Positions 32,153-44,346 of a stretch of DNA of 64,000 nucleotides are shown here, one piece after another. The translations under genes and the position numbers were made by a program. The stretch spans positions 94,247,850-94,311,849 of the forward strand of contig NC_067473.1 of the NCBI RefSeq assembly GCF_947179515.1, read 5' to 3'. The notes beneath the pieces were generated by a model. That model made no database searches. It was not told where the DNA came from and was given only the letters and a program-made list of their open reading frames with translations. The first letter of the stretch is position 1. Every line of letters starts with the position of its first letter. The DNA is from Apodemus sylvaticus. Its lineage: Eukaryota; Chordata; Mammalia; Rodentia; Muridae.

Positions 32153-35100
32153 ATGATAGGTAGTAACAATCACTATTCCTTAATATCTCTTAACATCAAT
32201 GGACTTAATGCCCCCAAAAAAGTCACAGAATAACTGACTGGATACAAAAACAGGACCCTACATTTTGCTGCTTACAGGAAACACACCTCAGGGTCAAAGA
32301 CAAACACAACCTTAGAGTAAAAGGCTGGAAGACAATTTTACAAGCAAATGGTCTCAGGAAACAAGCTGGAGTAGCCATTTTAATATCAGATAACATTGAC
32401 TTTCAACCCAAAGTCATCAAAAGAGACACTGAGGGACACTTCTTGCTGGTCAAAGGAAAAATACAACAAGAAGAACTCTCAATCCTGAACATCTATGTTC
32501 CAAATGCAAGGGCACCCTCTTTAATAAAAGAAACTTTATTGAAACTCAAAGCACACATTGCACCTAACACATTAATTGTGGGTGACTTCAACACTGCACT
32601 TTCCTCAATGGACAGATCAGGAAAACAGAAACTAAACAGGGACACAATGAAACTAATTGAAGCTTTGGACCAATTAGATTTAACAGATATATATATATAG
32701 AACATTCTATCCTAAAGCAAAAGAATATACCTTTTTCTCAGCACCTCATGGTACCTTCTCCAAAATCGACCATATAATTGGTCACAGACAGACCTCAACA
32801 AATACAAGAAGATCGAACTAATCCCATGCCTCCTATCATATCACTATGGAGTAAAAGTGGTCTTCAATAGCAACAAAAACAACAGAAAACCCACATACAC
32901 GTGGAAACTGAACAATATTCTACTCAATGATAACTTGGTCAAGGAAGAAATAAGGAAAGAAATTAAAGACTTTTTAGAACACAATGAAAATGAAGTTACA
33001 ACATACCCAAATCTATGGGACACAATGAAAGCAGTGCTAAGAGGAAAACTCATAGCCCTGAGTGCCTCCAAAAAGAAAATGGAGAGAGCATACATTACCA
33101 CCTTAATGACACACCTGAAAGCCCTGGAACAAAAAGAAGCTATTTCACCCAGGAGGAGTAGAAGGCAGGAAATCATCAAACTCAGGGCCGAAATCAGTCA
33201 AGTAGAAACAAAGAGAACCATACAAAGAATCAACAAAACCAGGACCTGGTTCTTTGAGAAAATCAACAAGATAGATAAACCCTTAGCCAAACTGACCAAA
33301 GGGCACCGAGAAAGTATCCAAATTAACAAACTTAGAAATGAAAAGGGAGATATAACAACAGAAACTGAGGAAATCCAAAAAATCATCAGATCCTACTACA
33401 AGAGCCTGTACTCAACAGAACTGGAGAATCTGGAGGAAATGGACAATTTCCTTGACAGATACCAAATACCAAAATTAAATCAGGACCAACTAGACCATCT
33501 AAACAGTCCCATAATGCCTAAAGAAATAGAAGGAGTCATAGAAAGTCTTCCAACCAAAAAAAAGCACAGGACCAGATGGTTTCAGTGCAGAATTCTATCA
33601 GACCTTCAAAGAAGAGTTAACACCAATACTCTTCAAACTATTCCACAAGATAGAAACAGAAGGAACACTACCCAATTCCTTCTACGAAGCCACAATTACA
33701 CTGATACCAAAACCACACAAAGGTCCAACAAAGAAAGAGAACTTCAGACCAATTTCCCTTATGAACATCGATGCAAAAATACTCAATAAAATTCTTGCCA
33801 ACCAAATCCAAGAACACATCAAAACGATCATCCACCATGATCAAGTAGGCTTTATCCCGGGAATGCCGGGTTGGTTCAATATACGGAAATCCATCAATGT
33901 AATCTACTACATAAACAAACTCAAAGAAAAAAAAAACACATGGTCATCTCATTGGATGCTGAAAAAGCATTTGACAAAATTCAGCATCCTTTCATGCTTA
34001 AAGTCTTGGAATGAACAGGAATTCAAGGCCCATACCTAAATATAGTAAAAGCAATATACAACAAACCGGTAGCCAGCATCAATCTAAATGGAGAGGAACT
34101 TGACGTAATCCCACTAAAATCAGGGACTAGAAAGGGCTGTCCTCTTTCTCCTTATCTTTTCAATATTGTACTTGAGGTACTAGCTTGGGCAATTAGACAA
34201 CATAAGGAGGTCAAAGGGATATAAATTGGAAAGGAAGAAGTCAAACTATCATTTTTTGCAGATGATATGATAGTCTACCTAAATGACCCAGAAAACTCCA
34301 TTAGAGAACTCCTACAGCTGATAAACAGCTTCAGCAAACTGGCAGGTTATAAAATCAACTCAAGCAAATCAGTAGCCTTCCTATACTCAAAGGATAAGCA
34401 GGCTGAGAAAGAAATTAGGGAAATGACACCTTTCACAGTAGCCACAAACAGTATAAAGTACCTTGGGGTGACTCTTACCAAACATGTGGAAGATCTGTAT
34501 GACAAGAACTTCAAGACTCTGAAGAAGGAAATGGAAGAAGACCTCAAAAAATGGGCAAACCTCCCATGCTCATGGATCGGTAGAATCAATATAGTTAAAA
34601 TGGCCATTTTGCCAAAAGCAATATACAGATTCAATGCAATACCCATCAAAATCCCAACTCAATTCTTCACAGAGTTAGAAAGAACAATTATCAAATTCAT
34701 CTGGAACAACAAAAAACCCAGGATAGCTAAAACTATTCTCAGCAACAAAAGAAAATCTGGGGGAATCAGTATCCCTGACCTCAAGCAATACTACAGAGCA
34801 ATAGTGTTAAAAACTGCATGGTATTGGTACAGTGACAGGCAGGAGGTCAATGGAACAGGATTGAAGATCCAGAAATGAACCCACACACCTATGGCCACTT
34901 GATCCTCGACAAAGAGGCTGAAAACATCCAATGGAAAAAAAATAGCCTTTTCAACAAATGATGCTGGTTCAACTGGAGGTCAGCATGCAGAAGAATGCGA
35001 ATTGATCCATCATTGTCTCCTTGTACTAAGCTCAAATCCAAATGGATTAAGGACCTCCACATAAAGCCAGACACTCTGAAGCTAATAGAAAAGAAACTGG

Positions 35101-35980
35101 GGAAGACCCTTGAGGACATTGGTACAGGGAGAAAGTTTCTGAACAGAACACCAATAGCGTATGCTCTAAGATCAAGAATTGACAAATGGGACCTCATAAA
35201 ATTACAAAGTTTCTGTAAGGCAAAGGACACCATCAAGAAGACAAATCGGCAACCAACAAATTGGGAAAAGATCTTCACCAATCCTACATCAGATAGAGGG
35301 CTAATATCCAATATATATAAAGAACTCAAGAAGTTAGACTGCAGAAAACCAAACAACCCTATTAAAAATGGGGTACAGAGTTAAACAAAGAATTCTCACC
35401 TGAGGACCTTCAGATGGTGGAGAAGCATCTTAAAAAATGCTAAACTTCATTAGTCATTAGGGAAATGCAAATCAAAACAACCCTGAGATTTCACCTTACA
35501 CCAGTCAGAATGGCTAAGATTAAAAATTCAGGAGACAGCAGGTTTTGGAGAGGGTGTGGAGAAAGAGGAACACTCCTCCACTGCTGGTGGGATTGCAAAT
35601 TGGTACAACAACTCTGGAAAGCAGTCTGGCCGTTCCATTGAAAACTGGGCACCTCACTTCCAGAAGATCCTTCTATACCACTCCTGGGCATATACCCAGA
35701 GGATTCCCCACCATGTGATAAGGATATATGCTCTACTATGTTCATAGCAGCCCTATTTATAATTGCCAGGTGCTGGAAATAACCCAGGTATCCCTCAACA
35801 GAAGAGTGGATGCAAAAAATGTGGTATATCTACACAATGGAGTACTATTCAGCCGTTAGAAACAATGAATTCATGAAATTCTTAGGCAAATGGATGGAGC
35901 TAGAGAACATCATACTAAGTGAGGTAACCCAGACTCAAAAGGTGAATTATGGTATACACTCACTAATAAGTGGATATTAA
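32153..35980 (+). pseudogene. L1 ORF2 (endonuclease-RT), multiply broken
   Basis: ORF2p would nick target DNA and reverse-transcribe L1 RNA. Visible parts are the endonuclease start (32153), VGDFNTALSS (about 32579), KPTYTWKLNN, the RT palm with SFFADDMIVY (about 34250-34280), the thumb, and the Cys-rich end (GCGERGTLLHCWWDC, 35560-35600) to the stop at 35978. Damage includes an indel near 32210, a TA expansion and stop near 32690-32700, an extra A near 33560, an A-run shift near 33935 and a TAA in the palm near 34224. The longest pieces are 310 and 203 codons. It cannot encode a full protein. Confidence 0.95.
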
Positions 35981-36230
35981 CCTAGAAACCTGGATTACCC
36001 AAAACATAATCCACACATCAAATGAGAATGAGGTACAAGAAGAAAGGAGGAGTGGCCCCTTGTTCTGGAAAGACTCAGTGAAGCAGTATTCGGCAAAACC
36101 ATAACGGGAAAGTCGGAATGGGTAGGTGGAAGGACAGGGGAAGAGAAAGGGGCTTATGGGACCTTTGGGGAGTGGGGTGCTAGAAAAGGGGAAATCATTT
36201 GAAATGTAAATAAAAAATTATATCGAATAA
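35981..36230 (+). other. L1 3' UTR
   Basis: Purine-rich short 3' UTR (GGAGGAGTGGCCCCTTGTTC, GGGGAAATCATTTGAAATGT) ending in AATAAAAAATTATATCGAAT and the TSD. The poly(A) is very short. Confidence 0.9.
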
Positions 36231-36245
36231 AAAAATTTATAGCTC

Positions 36246-37514
36246 ATTTTCTGCTTTTCTTATTTTCTTCCTTTTTGAGACATGATTTCTATATGTAGCA
36301 CATATAAATTCACACAGAATAACTTTCTCAATATGTGTCAAGAATTTTACCATTACAGATGTTTAATATAGTCATGAGATTCTTTTTTTGAATATTTTGT
36401 ATGATCTTATAGGTAAAATCATTTCTTTAGTCTCCAGGAGGTATTTGACTTCACTTTTGAAAATACAGAAGCTGTAAGTGCTGACAGAGTCATAAATTGC
36501 CTCAATGTATTCTTCTATCTTAAGACCATTTGGAGGCCAGAGAAGTAAAGTTATAGTTTGAACCTATAGTGTTTTCCTGAATGCTTCTGCTGAAAACTCA
36601 ATCCTTAGTACATTGTACAATTAGGAAGTAACAGAAGCAATGAGAGATTGCATTTAGTTAGGAGCAAAAGATAACTGCAGAGCACCTCTGGAGAAAAGTT
36701 TTTGTTGTTGTTGTTGTTGTTTTCTACATTTGTATTTTGCTTCTGTTCATAACACTTGGCCCATAGTGCTAAAAGTGACTCTTTCACTCTTTGAACCAAG
36801 ATGCTCTACTTCTCATATCTTCTACCATCATACTGTTTCTCAACGCAGGCCCAGAAACAATATATTGAGTCACCAACTGATAATATTTCTAGAATTGATG
36901 GAGTATTGAGGAAACCCAAATGCACAGAAAAGTCAAAGAATGTTTTTTATTAGTTTTCTCTGCTAAATGGTAATACCTTCAAAACTGATTAAAATATTTT
37001 CTTTATAATTCTGGAGGTCCACCGTCTCCTGAATTAAACCCAAGGATCAGGAGATTTCTCATGTCCTGCAGATTCCAGGGCATAGAATCTAAAGCTAACA
37101 TTTATTCTTCCAAGAAACTACCACCACATTCACCTGGACAATGGGCACTATCTTGCTCATTCCTCTTTTCCATTGTAACAAAGCATATGTGAGTATATTG
37201 ATTTTTACCCATATATATTACAGAATGTCCATATCATCTTAAACTTGTAACTAAACTACACCTGAACAGTCCTTTTAACATGCCAATTTTAATTTGGAAA
37301 TTCTAGATCCTAGAAATAGATAGTTTTGGAGGTTCTGTGAAGCCCATTATTTCCTAACTATTATCTAGTATCATTAAGAAGATGTCCTAAAAATCTGTCC
37401 TTTCAAAAGTCTGAAAAAAATCAGTAGCCATATTTATTAAGCAATGGATTAATAAACCTCAAGGTATACAGTTGTTTATTTAGTATGTTTGAATTAGTTG
37501 AATGCTTTTCTTTT
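36246..37514. other. Gene-free sequence with a small (TTG)n
   Basis: About 1.27 kb without a recognised gene or large repeat. A (TTG)7 tract lies at 36701-36722. Confidence 0.5.
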
Positions 37515-37978
37515 TTATTAGGTATACTCTTTATTTACATTTCAAATGATTTCTTCTTTCCTCATCCTCCCCCCAAAGTCCCATTAGCCATCTCCTCTCC
37601 CCCTGTTCCCCAATCAACCCCCTCCTGCTTCTCTGTCCTGGTATTCCCCTACATTGCTGCATCAAGCCTTTCCAGGATCAGAGGCCTCTCCACCCTTTGA
37701 TGTTCAACAAGGCCATCCTCTGCTGCCTATGCATCTGGAACCATGGGTAACACCATGTGTGTTCTGGTTGATGTCTTTGTCCCTGGGAGCTCTGGGTATA
37801 CTGGGTGGCTCCTATTGTTGTTCTTCCAATGGTGCTGCAAAATGTTCAGTTCCTTGGGTCCTTTCTCTAGCTCCCCCATTGGGGACACTGTGCTCAGTTC
37901 AATGGGTGGCTGAGAGTGTTCTTCTCTGTATTTGTCATGCACCAGCAGAGCCACCCAGGTGACAGCTATATCCGGCTC
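37515..37978 (-). repeat. Lx-type L1 3' UTR, reversed
   Basis: Pyrimidine-rich start (37545-37640), then the Lx 3'-UTR phrases TTTGATGTTCAACAAGGCCA, TCCCTGGGAGCTCTGGGTA, CTAGCTCCCCCATTGGGGAC and GACAGCTATATCCGGCTC. No ORF2 follows, so the element is 5'-truncated within its 3' UTR. Confidence 0.8.
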
Positions 37979-38115
37979 TATTCATGAAGTTATTATCCAA
38001 AATCAAAGTCATCTGTTGCTTAATTTTATCTAAGGCAAAGGAATGTTGACTGTTTCTGGAATTCCCTTCCTATTTGCACATATCATTAAAGGAATTGTGG
38101 TAAGAATTCAGATTC

Positions 38116-38812
38116 CAAGCCTGCATGGGTTCCTTCTGCATGCAGGAACTGGGTAGCTCTACAGCTTTCTGGGCATGTATCCTCAAGGGAAGTGTCTGAC
38201 CTGCAGGGAGACCCGCAGCTAAAGGGATACCTGGTCAGGGGTCACCACGATCTTGGATCCAGTGACAAAGCAGCCAGCTCAGACAGGGAAGCATCTAACC
38301 TGCAGGGAGTCCCGCGGTTAGACTGAGCCCTGGTTTGAGGTTGCCACCATCCTAGGTCCCGTGACAAAACAGCCAGCTCAGCCAGGTATGCATAGTACAC
38401 CAGAGTGAAGGATTGCACAGGTCACAGCCTGCCTGAGTTCCTTCTGCACTAGGGAGCTGGTCAGGATAACATATCCTGCAGGATAACATCTGACCTGCAG
38501 GGAGTCCTGTGGTTAAAGGGAGCCTGGTGGTCTAAGGTCTCCAGCATCTTGGCCAAGCAACACTCTGTTGGGTGTGCAGGGAACACCTGATTTGGAGATC
38601 GCTCAGGTTAGAGCCTGCCTGGGTTCCTTCTGCATGCAGGAGCTGGACAGCTCTACAGGTATCTGGGCACATATCCTACACAGAAGCATCTGACCTGCAG
38701 GGAGTCCTGCAGTTAGACGGAGCCCTGGTGCGAGGCTCCTACCATCTTGGCTCCTGTGACCAAGCAGCCAGCTCAGCCAGAGACCTGTGCCACATCTGAT
38801 GCAGGGAAGATG
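38116..38812 (+). promoter_or_regulatory. L1 5'-UTR monomers of a distinct type
   Basis: TGACCTGCAGGGAGTCCTG-like blocks recur near 38190, 38297, 38488 and 38688. GGGTTCCTTCTGCATGCAGG recurs at 38128 and 38620, and CAGCCAGCTCAG at 38270, 38370 and 38765. Units of roughly 200 bp are partly rearranged. The sequence matches neither 1393-2611 nor the 198-bp monomers at 55989. Confidence 0.75.
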
Positions 38813-38867
38813 TCACTTTCTGATACTCTCTAGAGAACTGACAGAAGCAGGTTAATCACCACTGCCC

Positions 38868-39921
38868 CTTTAAATAAAACTCTTAAAGAAATACAGGGGA
38901 ACATGAATAAGTTAGAAGCTCTTAGAATGGAAACACAAAAATCACTTAAAGAAATTCAGGAGAATATGGATCAATAGATAGAAGCCAATAAAGAGGAAAA
39001 ACAAAAATCACTTAAAGAAAATCAGAAGAAATTGCGTCAACAGGCAGAAGTCATGAAAGAGGAAACACAAAAATCTCTGAAAGAATTAAAGGAAAACACA
39101 AACAAACAAATGAAGGAACTGAGAAAAACCATACAGGATCCAAAAACAGAAGTAGAAACAACTAAGATGTCACAAAGGGAGAGAACTTAAGAGATAGAAA
39201 ACCTTGGAAAGAAATCAGGGGCCATAGATGCAAATATCATCAACAAAATACAAGATATAGAAGAAAGAATCTCAGATGCTGAAGATACCATAGAAACCAT
39301 GGACTCAACAGTCAAAGAAAATACAAAAAGCAAAAATCTTGTAACCCAAAACATCCAGGAAATCCAGGACACAATGAGAAGACCAAACGAAAGGATTGTA
39401 GGGATAGATGAAAGTGAAGATTTACAACTTAAAGGGCCAGCAAATATCTTCAACAAAATTATGGAAGAAAACTTCCCTAACCTAAAGAGAGAGTTGCCCA
39501 TGAATATACAAGAAGCCTACAGAACTCCAAACAGGCTGGAGCAGAACAGAGATACCTTCCATCACATAATAATAAAAACCCCAATGTACTAAACAAGGAA
39601 AGAATATTAAGAGTAGTAAGAGAAAAAGGTCAAGTAAAATATAAAGGAAGACCAATTAGAATTACACTAGACTTTTCACCAGAGACCATGAAATCTAGAA
39701 GATCCAGGGCAGATCTCATACAGACTCTAAGAGAACACAAATGCCAACCAAGACTACTAAACCCAGCAAAAATCTCAATCACTATAGATGGAAAAACCAA
39801 AATATTCCATGATGAAACCAAATTTACACAATATCTTTCCACAAACCCAGCCCTACAAAGGATAATATGTGGAAAACACCAATACAAGGAGGGAAAGTAC
39901 ACCCCGGAAAAAGCAAGATAG
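38868..39921 (+). pseudogene. L1 ORF1, N-terminus lost, broken
   Basis: It enters ORF1 in the coiled coil (AAAGAAATACAGGGG...). The RRM (RIVGIDESEDLQLKGPANI, 39395-39450) and C-terminal domain (KSRRSRADLIQTLREHKCQP) follow to PEKAR at 39921. A TAG stop near 38976, a TAA at 39189 and a frameshift near 39585 disable it. The start codon region is absent. Confidence 0.9.
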
Positions 39922-40295
39922 TAAACTTCTTTCTTCAAACCCAAAAGAAGACAACCACTCAAATATATAAATAATGTCAAAAATAACAGGAAAGGATAAT
40001 CACTATTCCTTAATATCTCTTAACATCAATGGACTCAATTCCCCAATAAAAAGACATAGACTAAGAGACTGGATACGTAAACAGGACCCTATATTTTGCA
40101 TCTTACAGGAAACACACTTGATCCAGCATTGTAGGGGAGTACCAGGAAAGGGAAGAAGGAGGGTTGATTGGAGAACAGGCGGAGGGGCAAGGGCTTTTGG
40201 GACTTATGGAGAGAGGGGAATTGGGATAAGGAAAATCATTTGGAATGTAAACAAAGAATATAGAAAAAAAAGAAAAAAGAAAAAAATTCAGATTC

Positions 40296-41098
40296 TAGAT
40301 GCCCTGCAATTTGATTATTCACTTGTTGTTTTAGGTTAAGAAAACAAATCCTCCTGTTTTCATGATCTAGAAGTGTCCTGAGTGAACCTGAGGCTATGAT
40401 GTGAGAACTCAGAATTATCTTCCAAGTCTTAATGATTAAAGAGAGACACACATACAGCTGTTAGATATCAGCAGAAAGAATGCAGTGAAGAGGCAGATGA
40501 GGCTGAATTACTAAATTACTATTAATCCATCCAAAAGCTTTTGAATGGTATTCCTGATGGGGAATTCTGTGTAGTGAAGAAGCTGCTTCATGACTGGGCG
40601 TTTGTACTCACCCATCACTCAAATCCAGCTTCTAGAAAATCAGTGGGCTCTATCTCATCCTCACACTGTTTAGCCTTTCATGTTTATGTATCTAAAAGTC
40701 CCAAACAATCCCTGGCTTCAGGACAAAGTTACTGAAGACTGAAAATATTTTACTTCTCCTAATGATGAATAAGGCTGGATGGTCAAGAAAAAGATGTAGA
40801 TGTGTGATCTGTGGTATTCAAATATTTGTGTTATAAGGATTTACAAATATTGTTGCCTCATAGCTTCTTTGGAGACTTTGACAAACACGGAGACAGTGAG
40901 GCTGGTTCCTGAATCTGTATAATTTTTACAGTTACTGCTCAAGAATGCAAATTGACAATATAATTCATTAGGACTCAGCAAAACCTTGTGTTGAGTACCA
41001 TGTTTTCTGTTATACTACTCATGTTATATCATCACTAGTCAAACCTTTATGCTGAGAAATTGTGGGAAATTATTGCAAATGGCAAAAAAGAAGAAAAC
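40296..41098. other. Gene-free sequence
   Basis: About 800 bp, no gene or repeat recognised. Short ORFs here have no recognisable family. Confidence 0.5.
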
Positions 41099-41500
41099 AT
41101 GTGTCTTAGTCAGGGTTTCTATTCCTGCACAATCATCATGGCCAAGAAGTAATTTGGAAAGTGAAATGGTTTATTTTGGTGACACTTCCACATTGCTGTT
41201 CATCACCAAAGGAAGTCAGAACCAGAACTCAAGCAGATCAGGAAGCAGAAGCTTATGCAGAGGCCATGGAGGGATGTTACTTACTGGCTTATTTCCCTGG
41301 CTTGCTCAGTATGCCCTTCCATAGAATCAAAACTACCAGACCAGGGATAGCACCACCCACATGGGCCCTCCCCTCTTGGTCACCAATTGAGAAAATGCCT
41401 TATAGCTGGATCTCGTGGAGACATTTCCTCATCTTAAGCTCCTTTCTCTCTGATAACTCCAGATTGTGTCAAGCTGACACACAAAACCAGCCAGTTAGAC
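41099..41500 (+). repeat. Rodent interspersed repeat (~0.4 kb), fairly complete
   Basis: Landmarks of a very common murid repeat: GTGTCTTAGTCAGGGTTTCT, ATTCCTGCACAATCATCATG, CCACATTGCTGTTCATCACC, GCAGAGGCCATGGAGGGATG, CTCCAGATTGTGTCAAGCTG and the ACAAAACCAGCCAG end. ORFs across it are not genes. I do not assign a Repbase name with confidence. Confidence 0.75.
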
Positions 41501-41819
41501 ATGGAAGATCCTAAACTGAGCAAAAGGTGTTCCCCTTTCAGTCTATAAATCTGAAAGAACCTCAGTTTTCATAAGGAGTTGAACTTCAGGTGATATATGT
41601 CGTTGGGATCATGGTGTTATATGTGCACCTACTGTGTATTTCCTCTATTAAAACAGTAGTTGACAAGGTTAAAACTGTAAAGTCTTACATATAATTCAGA
41701 GAAAACTGTTCTCATAAATTATCCTTTAATTTAAAGCAATGCCTACTCCAAACTAACAAACACTTCACAAGGGGAACACATCCTTTTATTATTATTATTA
41801 TTATTTTTAACCAATCAGA
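41501..41819. other. Spacer with (ATT)n
   Basis: Unrecognised spacer. A (TTA)n tract at 41786-41807 abuts the 3'-truncated L1 and may derive from its tail. Confidence 0.5.
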
Positions 41820-44346
41820 ATTATTTGGTTTTCTGGAGTCTAACTTCTTGAGTTCTTTATATATATTGGATATTAGCCCTCTATCTGATGTAGGGTTGGT
41901 GAAGATCTTTTTCCATTTTGTTGGTTGCCGATTTGCCCTTTTGATGGTGTCCTTTGCCTTACAGAAACTTTGTAATTTTATGAGGTCCCATTTGTCAATT
42001 CTTGATCTTAGAGCATAAGCTATTGGTGTTCAGTTCAGGAACTTTCCCCCTGTACCAATGTCCTCAAGGGTCTTCCCCAATTTCTTTTCTATTAGCTTCA
42101 GACTGTCTGGCTTTATGTGGAGGCCCTTGATCCATTCGGAGTTGAGCTTAGTACAATGAGACAAGGATAGATCAATTCACATTCTTCTGCATGCTGACCT
42201 CCAGTTGAACCAGCACCGTTTGTCAAGGATCAAGTGGCCTTAGGTGTGTGGATTCATTTCTGGATCTTCAATCCTATTCCATTGATCTGCCTTCCTGTCA
42301 TTGTACCAATACCATGCAGTTGTTAACACTATTGTTCTGTACTATTGCTTGAGGTCAGGGATTCTGATACCCCCAGAATTTCTTTTATTGTTGAGAATAG
42401 TTTAGCTATCCTGGGTTTTTTGTTATTCCAGATGAATTTGAGGATTGCTCTTTCTAACTGTATGAAGAGTTGAGTTGGGAATTTGATGGGTATTGCGTTG
42501 AATCTGTATATTGCTTTTGGCAAAATGGCCATTTTGACTATATTAATCCTGCCGATCCATGAGCATGGGAGGTTTTTCCATTTTTTGAGGTCTTCTTCCA
42601 TTTCCTTCTTCATAGTCTTGAAGTTCTTGTCATACAGCTCTTTCACATGTTTGGTAAGAATCACCCCAAGACTTTAAGCATGAAAGTATGCTGAATTTTG
42701 TCAAATGCTTTTTCAGCATCCAATGAAATGACCATGTGGTTTTTTTCTTTGAGTTTGTTTATGTAATGGATTGCATTGATGGATTTCTGTATAATGAACC
42801 AACCCTGCATCCCTGGAATAAAGCCTACTTGATCATGGTGGATGATCGTTTTTATGTGTTCTTGGATTCGGTTGGCAAGAATTTTATTGAGTATTTTTGC
42901 ATCGATGTTCATAAGGGAAATTGTTCTGAAGTTCTCTTTCTTTGTTGGATCTTTGTGTGGTTTTGGTACCAGTGTAATTGTGACTTCATAGAAGGAATTG
43001 GGTAGTGTTCCTTCTGTTTCTATTTTTGTGGAATAGTTTGAAGAGTATTGGTGTTAGGTCTTCTTTGAAGGTCTGATAGAATTCTGCACTGAAGCCATCT
43101 GTTTCTGTGCTTTTTTTGGTTGGAAGACTTTCTAGGACCCCTTCTATTTCTTTAGGGGTTATGGGACTGTTTAGATGATCTAGTTGGTCCTGATTTAATT
43201 TTGGTATTTGATATCTTTCTAGGAAATTGTCCATTTCCTCCAGATTCTTCAGTTGTGTTGAGTATAGGCTTTTGTAGTAGGATCTGATGATTTTTTAAAT
43301 TTCCTAAGTTTCTGTTGTTATATCCCCCTTTTCATTTCTACGTTTGTTAATTTGGATACTTTCTCTGTGCCCTTTGGTCAGTCTGGCTAAGGGTTTATCT
43401 ATCTTGTTGATTTTCTCAAAGAACCAGCTCCTGGATTTATTGATTCTTTGCATGGTTCTCTTTGTTTCCACTTGACTGATTTCAGCCCTGCGTTTGATGA
43501 TTTCCTGTCTTCTACTCCTCCTAGGTGAATTGGCTTCTTTTTGTTCCAGGTCTTTCAGGTGTGTTGTTAAGCTGCTAGTGTATGCTCTCTCCATTTTCTT
43601 TTTGGAGGCACTCAGGGCTATGAGTTTTCCTCTTAGCACTGCTTTCATTGTGTCCCAAAGATTTGGGTTTGTTGTGCCTTCATTTTCATCAGATTCTAAA
43701 AAGACTCTGATTTCTTTCTTTATTTCTTCTTTGGCCAAGGTGTCATTGAGTAGAGTATTGTTCAGCCTCCATGTGTATGTGGGCTTTCTGTTGTTTTTGT
43801 TGCTATTGATGACCACTCTTACTCCATAGTGATCTGGTAGGAGGCATGGGATCATGGGATTAATTCGATCTCCTTAAATTTGTTGAGGTCTCTCTTGTGG
43901 CCAGTTATATGGTCGATTTTGGAGAAGGTACCATGAGGTGGTGGGAAAAAGGTATATTCTTTTGTTTAGGGTGAAATGTTCTATAAATATCAGTCAAGTC
44001 CAATTGGTCCAAAGCTTCAATTAGTTTTATTGTGTCCCTGTTTAGTTTCTGTTTTCCTGATCTATCCATTGAGGAAAGTGGAGTGTTGAAGTCACCCACA
44101 ATTATTGTGTTAGGTGCAATGTGTGCTTTGAGCTTTAGTAAAGTTTCTTTTACGAATGAGGGTTCCCTTGAATTTGGCGCATAGATGTTCAGAATTGAAA
44201 GTTCTTCTTGGTGGATTTTTCCTTTGACCAGCAAGAAGTGTCCTTCTGTATCTCTTTTGATGACTTTAGGTTGAAAGTCAATTTTATGTGATATTAGAAT
44301 GGCTACTCCCAGCTCATTTCCTAAGACCATTGGCTTGTAAAATTGT
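41820..44346 (-). mobile_element. L1 copy A: ORF2 only, deleted
   Basis: Minus-strand ORF2 from the early endonuclease (44346) to a point 50-60 codons beyond LISNIYKELKK (41836). No 3' UTR is present. About 0.5 kb of RT is missing at 42665, where CCAAGA microhomology joins IKYLGV to FMLKVLG. At 44346 it is joined directly to copy B. Confidence 0.88.
42329..43855 (-). pseudogene. L1 ORF2 of copy A, RT region with deletion
   Basis: Fragments at 43855-43304, 43234-42986, 42912-42661 and 42664-42329 follow the ORF2 order from SDHYGV-like DHYGVRVV to the thumb. The catalytic FADD segment is gone with the 42665 deletion. Frameshifts occur near 43300, 43026 and 42950. It is non-functional. Confidence 0.9.

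Larger units (their letters stand above)
29321..36230 (+). mobile_element. Near full-length L1, 6.9 kb, 15-bp TSD
   Basis: The flanks AAAAATTTATAACTC (29306-29320) and AAAAATTTATAGCTC (36231-36245) delimit the insertion. It has a 1.57-kb 5' UTR with tandem units, an intact ORF1, a complete but broken ORF2, a 3' UTR and a short A-rich tail. It is the most complete L1 here. It lacks only the CGG-rich 5' tip seen in the copies ending at 2611 and 21476. Confidence 0.96.
38116..40284 (+). mobile_element. Internally deleted L1 with tandem-monomer 5' UTR and TSD
   Basis: The flanks AATTCAGATTC (38105-38115 and 40285-40295) mark one 2.2-kb insertion. It holds a monomeric 5' UTR, ORF1 lacking its N-terminus, the first 120 bp of ORF2, then a jump at about 40122 straight into the 3' UTR (GATCCAGCATTGTAGGGGAG). 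Nearly all of ORF2 is missing. No GT/AG is visible at the joint; CT-level microhomology is possible. Confidence 0.93.

Noticed and set aside
40541..40735. Small ORF between L1 and rodent repeat
   Set aside because: No similarity, no regulatory context, no codon signal.
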